This document shows positions 8,094 through 16,550 of a stretch of DNA of 64,000 bases, one piece after another. A program made the position numbers and the translations under genes. The stretch covers positions 1 through 64,000 of the forward strand of contig NZ_SBLB01000015.1 of the NCBI RefSeq assembly GCF_004138325.1. Direction: 5' to 3'. The notes beneath the pieces are model-generated. The model searched no databases. It was not told the DNA's origin and saw nothing but the letters and a program-made list of their open reading frames with translations. Within the stretch, counting starts at the first letter, position 1. Each line of letters opens with the position of its first letter. This DNA is from Spirosoma sordidisoli (GTDB lineage: Bacteria; Bacteroidota; Bacteroidia; Cytophagales; Spirosomataceae).

Positions 8094-8600
8094 ATGATGA
8101 TGCGTACCTTATATATCGTTCGTCATGCCAAAGCTGAAGAGCGGAACATGTTTGCCGCAGACCACGACCGGCAACTTACTTCGGAAGGTATTATGGCGGC
8201 CGCCCGCGTAGGTCGGTACCTGCACAGTCGGCAGGTTATGCCGGGTCATATTATCAGCAGCACGGCTCCGCGTGCCAAAGACACCGCTCGGGTAGTGGCT
8301 GAACAGCTTGGCTTTGAGACGAGTCAGATTCAGCTCAACCCAAATCTGTTCGATGGTGGACCTAAAGCGTATCTGGAAGCTATAAACGATTTGCCCGATA
8401 CTATTGATTCGGCTATGATTGTGGGCCACAATCCGGACGTTTCGTATTTTGCCGAGTTCTTGACCCATCAGTCAATCGGGTCAATGAGCAAAGGTGCCGT
8501 CGTGGCTGTTTCGTTCGAAGGGCTGAACTGGTCCGAGGTGTCGGGCCGAACGGGGTCGGTGGCCTTTGAGATAGCGCCTAAAAAGCTGCCTAATTCATAA
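8094..8600 (+). CDS. SixA-like histidine phosphatase
   Basis: Member of the branch-2-like short histidine phosphatases related to SixA, which removes phosphate from phosphohistidine. The product of up to 168 residues begins with the RHG motif YIVRHAKAE. STAPRAKDTA carries the second Arg, and VGHNPDVS carries the second catalytic His. Three consecutive ATG codons (8094, 8097, 8100) open the frame; the third gives the shortest N terminus before the RHG motif and is a good candidate. It is followed by a small membrane protein and a VOC protein on the same strand. Whether it acts on phosphohistidine proteins or small phosphates cannot be decided here. Confidence 0.87.
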   Translation: MMMRTLYIVRHAKAEERNMFAADHDRQLTSEGIMAAARVGRYLHSRQVMPGHIISSTAPRAKDTARVVAEQLGFETSQIQLNPNLFDGGPKAYLEAINDLPDTIDSAMIVGHNPDVSYFAEFLTHQSIGSMSKGAVVAVSFEGLNWSEVSGRTGSVAFEIAPKKLPNS

Positions 8601-8663
8601 GAAAAGCGCCCCTGCATTATTGACCCGGAAACAAGGTGCTGCTTTTAGCAAGCTGTAATCGTC

Positions 8664-8852
8664 ATGAATCGCAACCGTCGTATTTTTATCGTTGTCTTTA
8701 TTGTCTTCACAGCCATCGTGGCTCTGCTGGCTATCGATATGGGGCGCCGTACTACCGCGCCCTGGAACAAACGCAGGGAAGTAGAACGAGCCTTTAAACG
8801 GGATGGCACCACCGCCGATACGCTACTCTCCGATACGCTGCTTACTCCCTGA
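8664..8852 (+). CDS. Small single-pass membrane protein, 62 residues
   Basis: Begins with a basic stretch (MNRNRRIF), then one hydrophobic helix (IVVFIVFTAIVALLAI, about residues 9-24), then a charged soluble tail with a Lys/Arg-rich part and a Thr/Leu-rich end. This predicts an N-in single-pass inner-membrane protein. No family is recognised. It sits 63 bp after the SixA-like gene, and its stop lies 4 bp before the ATG of the VOC gene, suggesting translation in one transcript. Confidence 0.6.
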   Translation: MNRNRRIFIVVFIVFTAIVALLAIDMGRRTTAPWNKRREVERAFKRDGTTADTLLSDTLLTP

Positions 8853-8856
8853 AACC

Positions 8857-9246
8857 ATGCTGCAACTCGCAGGTCTTCACCATGTCGCCGTCATCTGCTC
8901 GGACTATGAGCGGTCGAAGCATTTCTACACCCAGATTCTGGGATTAACCGTAGTGGGAGAAGTGTTCAGAGCGGAACGACAATCGTATAAACTCGACCTG
9001 GCCGTCAATGGACACTACCAGATCGAGCTGTTTTCGTTCCCCGATCCGCCCCGGCGCCCGTCGCGCCCGGAAGCCCTCGGTCTTCGGCACCTCGCCTTTG
9101 CCGTAGCTGATCTCGACGCGGCCGTCTTGCACCTGACAGAACATAATGTAATCACGGAACCCATCCGCGTCGACGCGCAGACGGGCAGGCGGTTCACGTT
9201 TTTTGCTGATCCCGACGAGCTTCCCCTGGAGTTGTACGAAGAGTAG
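8857..9246 (+). CDS. VOC superfamily (glyoxalase/dioxygenase fold) protein
   Basis: Compact 129-residue vicinal-oxygen-chelate protein with two beta-alpha-beta-beta-beta repeats. Repeat one begins LHHVAVICSDYERSKHFY, repeat two LRHLAFAVADLDAAV. Candidate metal ligands are the His in LHHVAV, Glu in YQIELFSF, His in LRHLAF and Glu near the C terminus (LPLELYE), the pattern of YaeR/GloA2-like proteins. The reaction is unknown. The ATG at 8857 is preferred over in-frame upstream codons because it starts directly at the first strand and lies just after the upstream stop. It converges on porQ. Confidence 0.83.
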   Translation: MLQLAGLHHVAVICSDYERSKHFYTQILGLTVVGEVFRAERQSYKLDLAVNGHYQIELFSFPDPPRRPSRPEALGLRHLAFAVADLDAAVLHLTEHNVITEPIRVDAQTGRRFTFFADPDELPLELYEE

Positions 9247-9273
9247 CGAGCCAACCAGGCTGGCAGCAGGCCA

Positions 9274-10332
9274 TCAGTTGAGGAGTTGACCCAGATCAAT
9301 TCGCATCGATAGCTGGCTGGTACCGGCGGTTGGTACTGAGGTAAAGCGTCCGTAGGTGAGCTGAAAGCCCCGCGCCTGTACGGATGCGCCGAAGCTGACG
9401 CCCGCTCCGCCCGTGATCAGCTTGCCTTCCTGCCGTTTCTGATGATTATAGCCGAGCATCAGATGCACATGCCGGCTGATGAGAAACTCGGTGCCCACGC
9501 TCAGGTGACGGGCCAGTTTCTCGGCCAGGCTTACCGGCTGCGGAATCGGATTCCCGTTCAGGTCGAACCGAACGGCCAGGTTGGGGTCGTTATAGGTAAT
9601 ATCGAACCGGTGCAGATGATGGGCCGTCAGCGTCACCCGAATGGGGGCGTACTGCGGCTTCAGGGTGATGCCAGCCTGGAGGTCGAAGGGAAGGTCGGCC
9701 TCGGCCGGACCGTAGTTTTTGAGCAGATAGCCCGCATTTTTGGCGACGAGACCTACCGTCAGATTTCCGTTCGGGTGGCGCCAGATACCGCCCAGGTCGG
9801 CCAGAATTCCGAAGGCTGAATAGGTTTCAATGGTCGACCCCACAGCCTTTATGGTAGCGCCGAGGGTGAAATTGCCTTCGGTGCGGGCATGAGTGAGGCT
9901 GAGGGCATAGTCGTTAGCCGAAAACGTGCCGAGCGTATTACCGCCGGGGTCGGTCAGATCGAACTGGCCGTAGGTCAGATACTGCAGGCCAACCGCCCAG
10001 GTGCCGGCCGATCTGACGGGTAGGCCATAGTGCAGGGTATAATACCGGGCCGCAGCCCGATACGGCATCAGACTAATGGACAGCTGGTTGTCGGGGAGTG
10101 AGTCGGCCAGCGCCGGGTTGTTCAGGAAATAGGGCGCGTCGGGACGGAGACCACTGGCAACGGTACTACCCAGAGCCGCTACGCGGGCGTGGGTGGGCAG
10201 ATCGAGGAACGAAAACACCCGCTGGCCACCCAGAGGCTGGCCTTGACTCAGCAGCGGTCCCAGAAAGACCACCCACGAAAAAAAGAGCGCGCGTTTCAAA
10301 CCAGAGAGCAAGATGTGACAAAGAAACGCCAA
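9274..10332 (-). CDS. porQ: Type IX secretion system protein PorQ-like
   Basis: Predicted outer-membrane beta-barrel linked to type IX secretion, where PorQ works with PorU, PorV and PorZ at the cell surface. The 352-residue product has a signal peptide (hydrophobic run ending near SQGQ), then the family opening GGQRVFSFLDLP and ARVAALGSTVAS, the PorV/PorQ-like start of the barrel, and alternating beta strands to a C terminus ending in RIDLGQLL. The far-upstream start would be TTG at 10330-10332; starts a few codons downstream are also possible because no ATG is well placed. The M43 protease at 35.5 kb carries a sorting domain of the type exported by this system. Confidence 0.8.
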   Translation of the reverse strand: MAFLCHILLSGLKRALFFSWVVFLGPLLSQGQPLGGQRVFSFLDLPTHARVAALGSTVASGLRPDAPYFLNNPALADSLPDNQLSISLMPYRAAARYYTLHYGLPVRSAGTWAVGLQYLTYGQFDLTDPGGNTLGTFSANDYALSLTHARTEGNFTLGATIKAVGSTIETYSAFGILADLGGIWRHPNGNLTVGLVAKNAGYLLKNYGPAEADLPFDLQAGITLKPQYAPIRVTLTAHHLHRFDITYNDPNLAVRFDLNGNPIPQPVSLAEKLARHLSVGTEFLISRHVHLMLGYNHQKRQEGKLITGGAGVSFGASVQARGFQLTYGRFTSVPTAGTSQLSMRIDLGQLLN

Positions 10333-10400
10333 ATTTCAGGGCGGTAAAAATCGACTGGCGAAGATTCGGGTTAAATATTATCGCGTACTTAACGAATACG

Positions 10401-10408
10401 TAACTTTG
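10401..10408 (+). promoter_or_regulatory. -7 element for the acyl-CoA carboxylase gene
   Basis: TAACTTTG matches TAnnTTTG and lies 26 bp upstream of the ATG at 10435. No TTG is present at the usual distance. Confidence 0.5.
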
Positions 10409-10434
10409 CCAACATCGATTCGACAAACCGACTT

Positions 10435-12024
10435 ATGCAAACCGAAACCCGTCCGGAAGTACCCCTACATGCGCTCAGCAAACCATCAAAAACTGATCTG
10501 CTTGCCCAGAAAAACGCCGAAGCTGAACTTGGCGGGGGACAGAAACGGATCGATGCCCAACACGCCAAAGGCAAACTAACGGCTCGTGAGCGAATCGCAC
10601 TCCTGGTCGATGAAGGGTCGTTTGAGGAGATCGGTAAGTTCGTGATGCACCGAACCCGCGACTTTGGCCTCGACAAAGAACATTACCTGGGCGATGGTGT
10701 CGTGACGGGCTACGGCACGGTTGACGGACGACTGGTCTACGTGTTTGCACAGGACTTTACGGTCTTTGGCGGGGCACTCTCCGAGACCCATGCCGAAAAA
10801 ATATGCAAGCTGATGGACCTGGCGTTGCAGAACGGTGCACCGCTCATCGGGCTGAACGATTCGGGGGGCGCCCGTATTCAGGAAGGGGTTCTGTCGCTGG
10901 CGGGTTATGCCGATATTTTTTATCGCAACACCCTGGCCTCGGGCGTTATTCCGCAGCTCTCGGCAATCATGGGTCCCTGCGCTGGCGGAGCCGTGTATAG
11001 CCCCGCCATTACCGACTTCATCTTCATGGTAGAAAACACGAGCTATATGTTCGTGACGGGCCCCAATGTGGTCAAAACCGTAACCCATGAGAACGTAACG
11101 GCCGAAGAACTGGGCGGGGCCAGTACCCACAGTACCAAATCGGGGGTTACCCATTTTGCCAGTGCCAACGAACTGGCCTGTATTCAGGACATCAAACAGC
11201 TGCTCAGCTACATCCCCCAGAACTGCGAAGACGAGCCATTCCGGCTGCCGTACGACACCACCCGCGAGGAAAGCCGCCCGGCGCTGAACCAGATCATACC
11301 CGAGAATCCGAACCAGCCCTACGATATGCGCGAAGTCATTGACGAACTCGTCGATGAAGGCACGTTCTTCGAAGTGCATAAGAATTATGCGGAGAACATT
11401 GTCGTTGGCTTTGCCCGGATTGGTGGGCGTAGTATCGGCGTTGTGGGGAACCAGCCTGCCGTACTGGCCGGTGTGCTCGACATTAACGCCAGCGTGAAGG
11501 CGGCCCGGTTTGTTCGGTTTTGCGATTGCTTCAATGTGCCGTTGCTGGTGCTCGAAGACGTACCCGGTTTTCTGCCCGGCACCGATCAGGAATGGAACGG
11601 GATTATTACCAACGGCGCCAAGCTGCTGTTTGCCTTCTGTGAAGCCACCGTGCCTCGCGTAACAGTAATTACCCGCAAAGCATACGGCGGGGCCTATGAC
11701 GTAATGAACTCCAAGCACATAGGCGCTGACCTGAACTACGCCTGGCCCTCGGCCGAAATCGCGGTAATGGGCGCGAGCGGGGCTGCCGAAATTATTTTCA
11801 AGCGGGAGATTGCCGAAGCCGAAGACCCGCAGGCCAAGTTGCAGGAAAAAGTGCAGGAGTATACCGAGAAGTTTGCCAATCCCTACCGGGCTGCCAACCG
11901 AGGCTACATCGATGAGGTCATCATGCCCGACCAGACCCGGCATAAGCTGATCCGGGCGTTTGGGATGCTGGAGAATAAAGTGGCCACCATGCCGAAGAAA
12001 AAACACGGAAATATTCCCCTGTAA
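10435..12024 (+). CDS. Acyl-CoA carboxylase, carboxyltransferase (beta) subunit
   Basis: Transfers carboxyl from carboxybiotin to an acyl-CoA, most likely propionyl-CoA (methylmalonyl-CoA route) given the 529-residue length and the PccB-like sequence. Two crotonase-fold halves are visible: GGALSETHAEKI and GGARIQEGVLSL with the oxyanion loop GPCAGGAVYSPA in the first, and the GVVGNQPAVLAG, ARFVRFCDCFNVPL and RKAYGGAYDVM segments in the second, ending in KKKHGNIPL. No biotin carboxylase or biotin carrier gene lies in the window, so its partners are encoded elsewhere. A 14-bp perfect hairpin follows 4 bp after the stop. Confidence 0.93.
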   Translation: MQTETRPEVPLHALSKPSKTDLLAQKNAEAELGGGQKRIDAQHAKGKLTARERIALLVDEGSFEEIGKFVMHRTRDFGLDKEHYLGDGVVTGYGTVDGRLVYVFAQDFTVFGGALSETHAEKICKLMDLALQNGAPLIGLNDSGGARIQEGVLSLAGYADIFYRNTLASGVIPQLSAIMGPCAGGAVYSPAITDFIFMVENTSYMFVTGPNVVKTVTHENVTAEELGGASTHSTKSGVTHFASANELACIQDIKQLLSYIPQNCEDEPFRLPYDTTREESRPALNQIIPENPNQPYDMREVIDELVDEGTFFEVHKNYAENIVVGFARIGGRSIGVVGNQPAVLAGVLDINASVKAARFVRFCDCFNVPLLVLEDVPGFLPGTDQEWNGIITNGAKLLFAFCEATVPRVTVITRKAYGGAYDVMNSKHIGADLNYAWPSAEIAVMGASGAAEIIFKREIAEAEDPQAKLQEKVQEYTEKFANPYRAANRGYIDEVIMPDQTRHKLIRAFGMLENKVATMPKKKHGNIPL

Positions 12025-12028
12025 AAAC

Positions 12029-12071
12029 ACGGAACCCGGTCATGAAGCGGTAGCTCGTGACCGGGTTCCGT
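12029..12071 (+). terminator. 14-bp hairpin after acyl-CoA carboxylase gene
   Basis: Arms 12029-12042 and 12058-12071 pair perfectly over 14 bp with a 15-nt loop. They start 4 bp after the stop codon and precede a short micro-gene. Only two T residues follow. Confidence 0.65.
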
Positions 12072-12087
12072 TACAAGCCAGTTTATA

Positions 12088-12204
12088 ATGCCTGCTCCAA
12101 CGCCCAAAAAAAACGGTAGCCTGCTCCGAACGGTGCTGATCGGTTTATTGATCATTTTCGGCCTGGCTCTGCTGGTCGGTACGGCTTCGGTGCTGTTTCC
12201 GTAG
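12088..12204 (+). CDS. Micro-membrane protein, 38 residues
   Basis: ATG at 12088, TAG at 12202-12204. The product has a short polar basic N terminus (MPAPTPKKNGSLLR) followed by one hydrophobic helix (about residues 15-36) and ends VLFP. The positive-inside pattern predicts a single-pass inner-membrane peptide. It sits between the terminator hairpin of the carboxylase gene and the convergent aminotransferase gene. I do not recognise a family. Evidence is the coherent amphipathic layout rather than homology. Confidence 0.5.
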   Translation: MPAPTPKKNGSLLRTVLIGLLIIFGLALLVGTASVLFP

Positions 12205-12227
12205 ACGAACCCGACCCGGCTACGTAA

Positions 12228-13460
12228 CTAGCCGATAGCTTTCAGAATAATAGCGCAGGCCTCTCGAATCTGCTCGTCGGTGATGATGAGCGGGGGGGCT
12301 ATCCGCATGGAATTATTGCAGAATAAAAACCAGTCGGTGATGACGCCCGGGCCGTTTCCCGACGCGCCACCCGCAATAGCGCGGTCGATGATGGGTTTGA
12401 GCACATCGAACGAATCGAACTCAACGGCGAGTAACAGACCTTTTCCCCGAATGTCACGAATGGCCGGGTGCTTCAGCAACTGACGGAACAGCTGCCCCTT
12501 GGCTTCGGCCTGCTCGTACAGCTTTTCGTCCCGGATCACCTGTAACGTAGCCAGCGAAGCAGCGCACGAAACCGGATGACCGCCAAAGGTTGTAATATGG
12601 CCCAGCACTGGGTTGTTCCTGAACACATGCATGATCTGGGCCGAGCTGATAAACGCGCCGATCGGCATGCCTCCGCCCATTCCTTTGGCACACAGAACAA
12701 TATCGGGTACAACCACCCCCGCTGGACCGGCACCTTCAAAGGCCCAGAACGTACCCGTACGACCAAACCCGGTTTGTATTTCGTCAAAGATCAGCAACGC
12801 TCCCACGTCGGTGCAGCGCTGGCGAACGGCTTGCAGATACCCTTCGTCGGGTACCCTGACCCCCGCTTCCGCGCCTACGACCTCCATCACAACGGCTGCC
12901 GTTCGGGGACCAATCTGATCGATATCGTCCCAGTTCGAGTAGCGGATGTGCCGCACGTCGGGTAGCAAGGGCCGGTAATTTCGTTTGAAGTTCTCATCGC
13001 CCGATAAGGACAGCGCTCCCTGGGTGGCACCGTGATAGGCATTAACGCAGCTGATCACTTCGGTACGGCCGGTATATCGTTTAGCCAGCTTCATGGCGCC
13101 TTCCACCGCTTCGGTACCGGAGTTGGTGAAATAAACCGTATCGAGGCCGGGCGGCAGGGTACTGGCCAGGGCCTGAGCCAGCTGCGTCTGCGGGGTCTGC
13201 ACGTACTCGCCATAGACCATCAGATGCAGGTATTTATCCAGCTGGTGCTGAATGGCTTCCAGTACGCGCGGGTGCCGGTGTCCGACGTTGCTGACGCCGA
13301 TGCCGGAGATCAGATCCATATACGGTGTCGACGTACCGTCCGAGTCTGCCGTCGAATAAATATATACGCCTTCGGCCCGGTCTATTTCCAACGCTAGGGG
13401 AAAGTCGGAGGTCTGGGCTACGTGCTGGAAAAATAACTGCCGGTGGGTTACCGAATACAT
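12228..13460 (-). CDS. Class III PLP-dependent aminotransferase
   Basis: Pyridoxal-phosphate omega-aminotransferase of the acetylornithine/GABA transaminase fold, 410 residues. Visible elements are the early DLISGIGVSNVGHRHP, the cofactor phosphate-binding NSGTEAVEGA, AYHGAT, the Asp pair with IFDEIQTGFGRTG, and the PLP lysine in CAKGMGGGMP (near 254). SMRIAPPLIIT lies near the C terminus. The donor (ornithine, GABA, lysine or other) cannot be assigned: no arginine or polyamine genes flank it. Convergent with the micro-protein gene, and divergent from a secreted barrel-like protein. Confidence 0.9.
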   Translation of the reverse strand: MYSVTHRQLFFQHVAQTSDFPLALEIDRAEGVYIYSTADSDGTSTPYMDLISGIGVSNVGHRHPRVLEAIQHQLDKYLHLMVYGEYVQTPQTQLAQALASTLPPGLDTVYFTNSGTEAVEGAMKLAKRYTGRTEVISCVNAYHGATQGALSLSGDENFKRNYRPLLPDVRHIRYSNWDDIDQIGPRTAAVVMEVVGAEAGVRVPDEGYLQAVRQRCTDVGALLIFDEIQTGFGRTGTFWAFEGAGPAGVVVPDIVLCAKGMGGGMPIGAFISSAQIMHVFRNNPVLGHITTFGGHPVSCAASLATLQVIRDEKLYEQAEAKGQLFRQLLKHPAIRDIRGKGLLLAVEFDSFDVLKPIIDRAIAGGASGNGPGVITDWFLFCNNSMRIAPPLIITDEQIREACAIILKAIG

Positions 13461-13632
13461 GATGAATTTGTCAATATTGTCGATGCTATCCTAACACACC
13501 CAACCGGGAAAACAGTTCTGCTCATTCAACTCCCCGATCTCTGGTCCGCCCGGGCTAAGCCAGGGCCAGCGTCCCTGATTAGTTCATCCCGCTTTTCACC
13601 ACCACATCCTCTTTTTGCCGAAGTCTATGACC

Positions 13633-14526
13633 ATGAAACATGTTTATCTGTTGCTGCTGTTGCTGCTGCCTGGGCTGGTAGCCGCGCAGCATGACTACTA
13701 TCCACCCAGACAGGAGGCTGCCCCGGCCCCCCGCCAGTACAGCATCACGCTGAAGGACGGTACGGAGCTACGGGGCGAACTGCTGCGGCAGGACAGCACA
13801 GAAGCCCTGATCCGGACCAAAAACCTGGGTGAAATCCGACTTCGGACCGACCAGATCCTTCGAATCGAGCAGACCGGCGTTCGGGGCGAAGGGGTAGCCT
13901 ATCCAAACCTCTTTCCGCAAACGATGCGTATCGCGCCAACGGCGTTCTCGGCCGAAAAAGGGCGACTGTATTACCGGAACTATTACGTGTATATAAGCCA
14001 GTTTGAATACGGTGTGACCGATAACTGGAGTGTGGGTGCTACCTTCTACTCGATCCTGCCTACCAACCTGTTCAGCCTGAACACGAAAGTGTCGGTGCCG
14101 GTCAGTAGCCGGCTGCGGCTGGGGGTAAATGCGCAGTACGCGGCTGTCCGGTTCGATTCATTTCTGGAAGGCATCGGGTACATTCAGGGTATCGTCACTA
14201 CCGGCGACCGACAGAACAATACCACCTTTGGGCTAGGGTGGAGCCTGTCGAACGGGACGGTGTCACGCAATGTCGTGGCTACCTTCGGGCTAGTCCGGAA
14301 AGTAAGCCCGAAGCTGTCATTCATCAGCGAAAACTTTGCCCTGTTCGGCAGTGGTATCAACCGGAGTCTCGATTTTGCCGGGGTGCTTTCGGCGGGAATC
14401 CGGTTCGACCGTCGGCGGCATGCTTTCGATCTGGCGGCTTACGTGCCGATCATTGTCGGTTCGACTGCCGGCAACCCCATTACGTTTCTGCCCTACGGCA
14501 GTTATCATCTGCGCATCGGGAAGTAG
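13633..14526 (+). CDS. Secreted barrel-like protein with an N-terminal small beta domain
   Basis: A signal peptide (MKHVYLLLLLLLPGLVAAQ) precedes a short Pro/Ala-rich linker. A small domain YSITLKDGTELRGELLRQDS to about residue 85 resembles the beta-rich Lsm/SH3-like modules that often precede Bacteroidota outer-membrane proteins. The remaining about 200 residues alternate aromatic and small residues with repeated strands (YYRNYYVYISQFEYGVTDNW, LRLGVNAQYAAVRF) and end HLRIGK, suggesting an 8-10 stranded barrel. No family name is assigned. The start at 13633 puts the Lys-His just before the hydrophobic core; an ATG two codons upstream is also possible. Confidence 0.7.
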   Translation: MKHVYLLLLLLLPGLVAAQHDYYPPRQEAAPAPRQYSITLKDGTELRGELLRQDSTEALIRTKNLGEIRLRTDQILRIEQTGVRGEGVAYPNLFPQTMRIAPTAFSAEKGRLYYRNYYVYISQFEYGVTDNWSVGATFYSILPTNLFSLNTKVSVPVSSRLRLGVNAQYAAVRFDSFLEGIGYIQGIVTTGDRQNNTTFGLGWSLSNGTVSRNVVATFGLVRKVSPKLSFISENFALFGSGINRSLDFAGVLSAGIRFDRRRHAFDLAAYVPIIVGSTAGNPITFLPYGSYHLRIGK

Positions 14527-14659
14527 AAGACAGTCGGTACAATAATTGCGGAATGGCTGGCAGACAAACGAATGCGTCTGTTGAACGGATCAGCAGACTG
14601 TTTAGTGGTCGATTATTTCCGCTAATTTCGCCGTTATAGTCAGACAACCTTGCCGTTTC

Positions 14660-14785
14660 ATGTCCGAAGATCCTACCGATTTACCTCCTTTCGCCCGGTC
14701 GTGGCCCCAGCTGTATGCCATTGTCATCGGCAGTCTGCTGGTTGAAATTATCCTGTTCTACGTCTTAATGCGCTGGCTGTCATGA
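14660..14785 (+). CDS. 41-residue membrane protein coupled to the symporter
   Basis: ATG at 14660, TGA at 14783-14785, overlapping the next gene's ATG in the ATGA arrangement, so translation is very likely coupled. The product has a soluble acidic/Pro-rich start (MSEDPTDLPPFARSWPQLY), one hydrophobic helix (about residues 18-38) and a short basic end (MRWLS). Small helper membrane proteins located directly before sodium:solute symporters are known in other lineages (for example DUF4212, YhdT or DUF3311 proteins), but this one is much shorter and I cannot match it to them. A symporter assembly or activity subunit is a reasonable inference. Confidence 0.65.
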   Translation: MSEDPTDLPPFARSWPQLYAIVIGSLLVEIILFYVLMRWLS

Positions 14786-16479
14786 GCGTGGTTGACTGGG
14801 GCGTGCTCGTCGCTACGCTGGCAGGCATTATCGTTTATGGTATTGTCAAAAGCCGCGGGAGCCGCAGTATGGACGACTACCTGCTGGCTGGTCAGTCGCT
14901 GCCGTGGTACCACGTGGGGCTGTCGGTCATGGCGACTCAGGCCAGCGCCGTTACGTTTCTGTCTGCGCCGGGACAGGGCTTCTCGGACGGGATGCGGTTC
15001 GTTCAGTTCTATTTTGGCCTGCCGCTGGCCATGGTGGTCCTGTCGGTAACGTTTGTCCCCATCTTCCATAAACTGAAAGTATTCACGGCCTATGAGTTCC
15101 TGGAGAAGCGGTTCGATACCCGCGTCCGTACACTGACGGCAGGCCTGTTTTTGCTCCAGCGCGGTCTGTCGACGGGTTTATCCATTTACGCGCCGGCCAT
15201 CATCCTGTCTACTATCCTGGGCTGGAATATCTACTGGACCAACCTCATCATGGGGGGCATTGTGCTGGTCTACACGGTAACGGGAGGAACCCGGGCTATT
15301 TCCCACACCCACCTGCAGCAGATGGCTGTTGTTACGTTCGCCATGGCGCTGGCCGGATTCCTGACGGTGCGGCTCCTCCCCGACGATATTGGGTTCATCG
15401 ATGCGCTGCAGGTAGCCGGAAAAGCGGGCCGGATGAACCTGATTGATCTTAAATTTGATCCGGACAGCCGCTATAACCTCTGGTCAGGCCTGATCGGAGG
15501 GTTCTTTCTCCAGCTTTCGTATTTCGGAACAGACCAGTCGCAGGTGGGGCGTTACCTGACGGGCGAATCGATCGGGCAAAGCCGGTTGGGGCTGCTGATG
15601 AACGGCTTGCTGAAAGTGCCGATGCAGTTCCTGATTCTGCTGGTTGGGGTGCTGGTGTTCGTTTTTTATCAGTTTAATCCGGCGCCGGTCTTTCACAACA
15701 AACAGGAAACCGACCGGCTCCGGGATAGCCCCTACGCCAGTGACTATCAGCGGGCCGAGACCCGGCATCAGCAACTTACGGCCCAGCGGCAGCAGGCGGT
15801 GCTGGACATGCAGGCCGCGATCCGTACCGACAATGAACCGGCTGAAACGGCTGCTGTTGCTGTACTAAAAGAGACCGATGACGCGCTCAAAACCGTAAAG
15901 GCAGACGTAACCAAACTGATTGAAAAGAACAACCCCGCGGCTGACACGAACGATGTGAATTACGTTTTTCTTCGGTTCGTACTCGATTACCTGCCCCACG
16001 GACTGATTGGCCTGCTGATAGCGGTCATTTTCAGCGCGTCGATGGGGTCTATTGCCGCGGCTTACAATTCGCTGGCGTCAACGACGGTTGTCGATGTGTA
16101 CAAGCGGCTCGTGAACGGCCGGGCCGACGATGCGCACTACCTGAATGCGTCGCGCTGGGCCACCATAGGCTGGGGCATCTTCTGCATCATTGTGGCTCAG
16201 TTTGCCAACCGACTGGGCAGTATGATCGAAGCCGTCAATATCCTGGGGTCGTTATTTTACGGGGTTATTCTGGGGGTATTTATCGTCGCCTTTTACGTTA
16301 AATCGATCGGGGGACGGGCTACGTTCTGGGCCGCGATCATCGGCGAGCTGTTCGTAGTGCTGAGCTGGTATTATGACCTTACCGCCTTTCTATGGCTTAA
16401 CGCAATCGGGTGTCTGCTGGTCGTTGGAATCGCCTGGCTGATTCAGCAGCTGATCGGCCGGGAAACGCTGAACACCTAG
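14782..16479 (+). CDS. Sodium:solute symporter (SSS family)
   Basis: Sodium-coupled uptake permease of the SSS/SGLT fold, 565 residues, about 13-14 membrane helices. The start VDWGVLVATLAGIIVYGI and DDYLLAGQSLPWYHVGLSVMA are typical, as are the QASAVTFLSAPGQGF segment and the later SASMGSIAAAYNSLAS helix that contributes to sodium binding. Between about residues 300 and 390 lies a hydrophilic, helical insertion (ETDRLRDSPYASDYQRAET through KTVKADVTKLIEKN) that ordinary SSS proteins lack. The substrate is unknown; the sequence resembles the sialic-acid/sugar branch loosely. The upstream 41-residue protein overlaps its start codon. Confidence 0.92.
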   Translation: MSVVDWGVLVATLAGIIVYGIVKSRGSRSMDDYLLAGQSLPWYHVGLSVMATQASAVTFLSAPGQGFSDGMRFVQFYFGLPLAMVVLSVTFVPIFHKLKVFTAYEFLEKRFDTRVRTLTAGLFLLQRGLSTGLSIYAPAIILSTILGWNIYWTNLIMGGIVLVYTVTGGTRAISHTHLQQMAVVTFAMALAGFLTVRLLPDDIGFIDALQVAGKAGRMNLIDLKFDPDSRYNLWSGLIGGFFLQLSYFGTDQSQVGRYLTGESIGQSRLGLLMNGLLKVPMQFLILLVGVLVFVFYQFNPAPVFHNKQETDRLRDSPYASDYQRAETRHQQLTAQRQQAVLDMQAAIRTDNEPAETAAVAVLKETDDALKTVKADVTKLIEKNNPAADTNDVNYVFLRFVLDYLPHGLIGLLIAVIFSASMGSIAAAYNSLASTTVVDVYKRLVNGRADDAHYLNASRWATIGWGIFCIIVAQFANRLGSMIEAVNILGSLFYGVILGVFIVAFYVKSIGGRATFWAAIIGELFVVLSWYYDLTAFLWLNAIGCLLVVGIAWLIQQLIGRETLNT

Positions 16480-16485
16480 GCAAAC

Positions 16486-16545
16486 CAAATAACAGCAAAG
16501 GCCCCGAACTACAAATCTGTAGCCCGGGGCCTTTGCTGTTATTTG
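16486..16545. terminator. 21-bp perfect bidirectional hairpin
   Basis: Arms 16486-16506 and 16525-16545 are perfectly complementary over 21 bp. Five further pairs inside the loop (16509-16513 with 16518-16522) extend the stem after a small bulge. It lies between the convergent symporter and DUF2911 genes and serves both strands. Confidence 0.85.
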
Positions 16546-16550
16546 TATAA

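Noticed and set aside
10576..12030. A 484-codon open frame antisense to the acyl-CoA carboxylase gene
   Set aside because: It is fully overlapped by a clear carboxyltransferase gene and shows no domain. Long antisense frames arise from the G/C-ending codon bias here.
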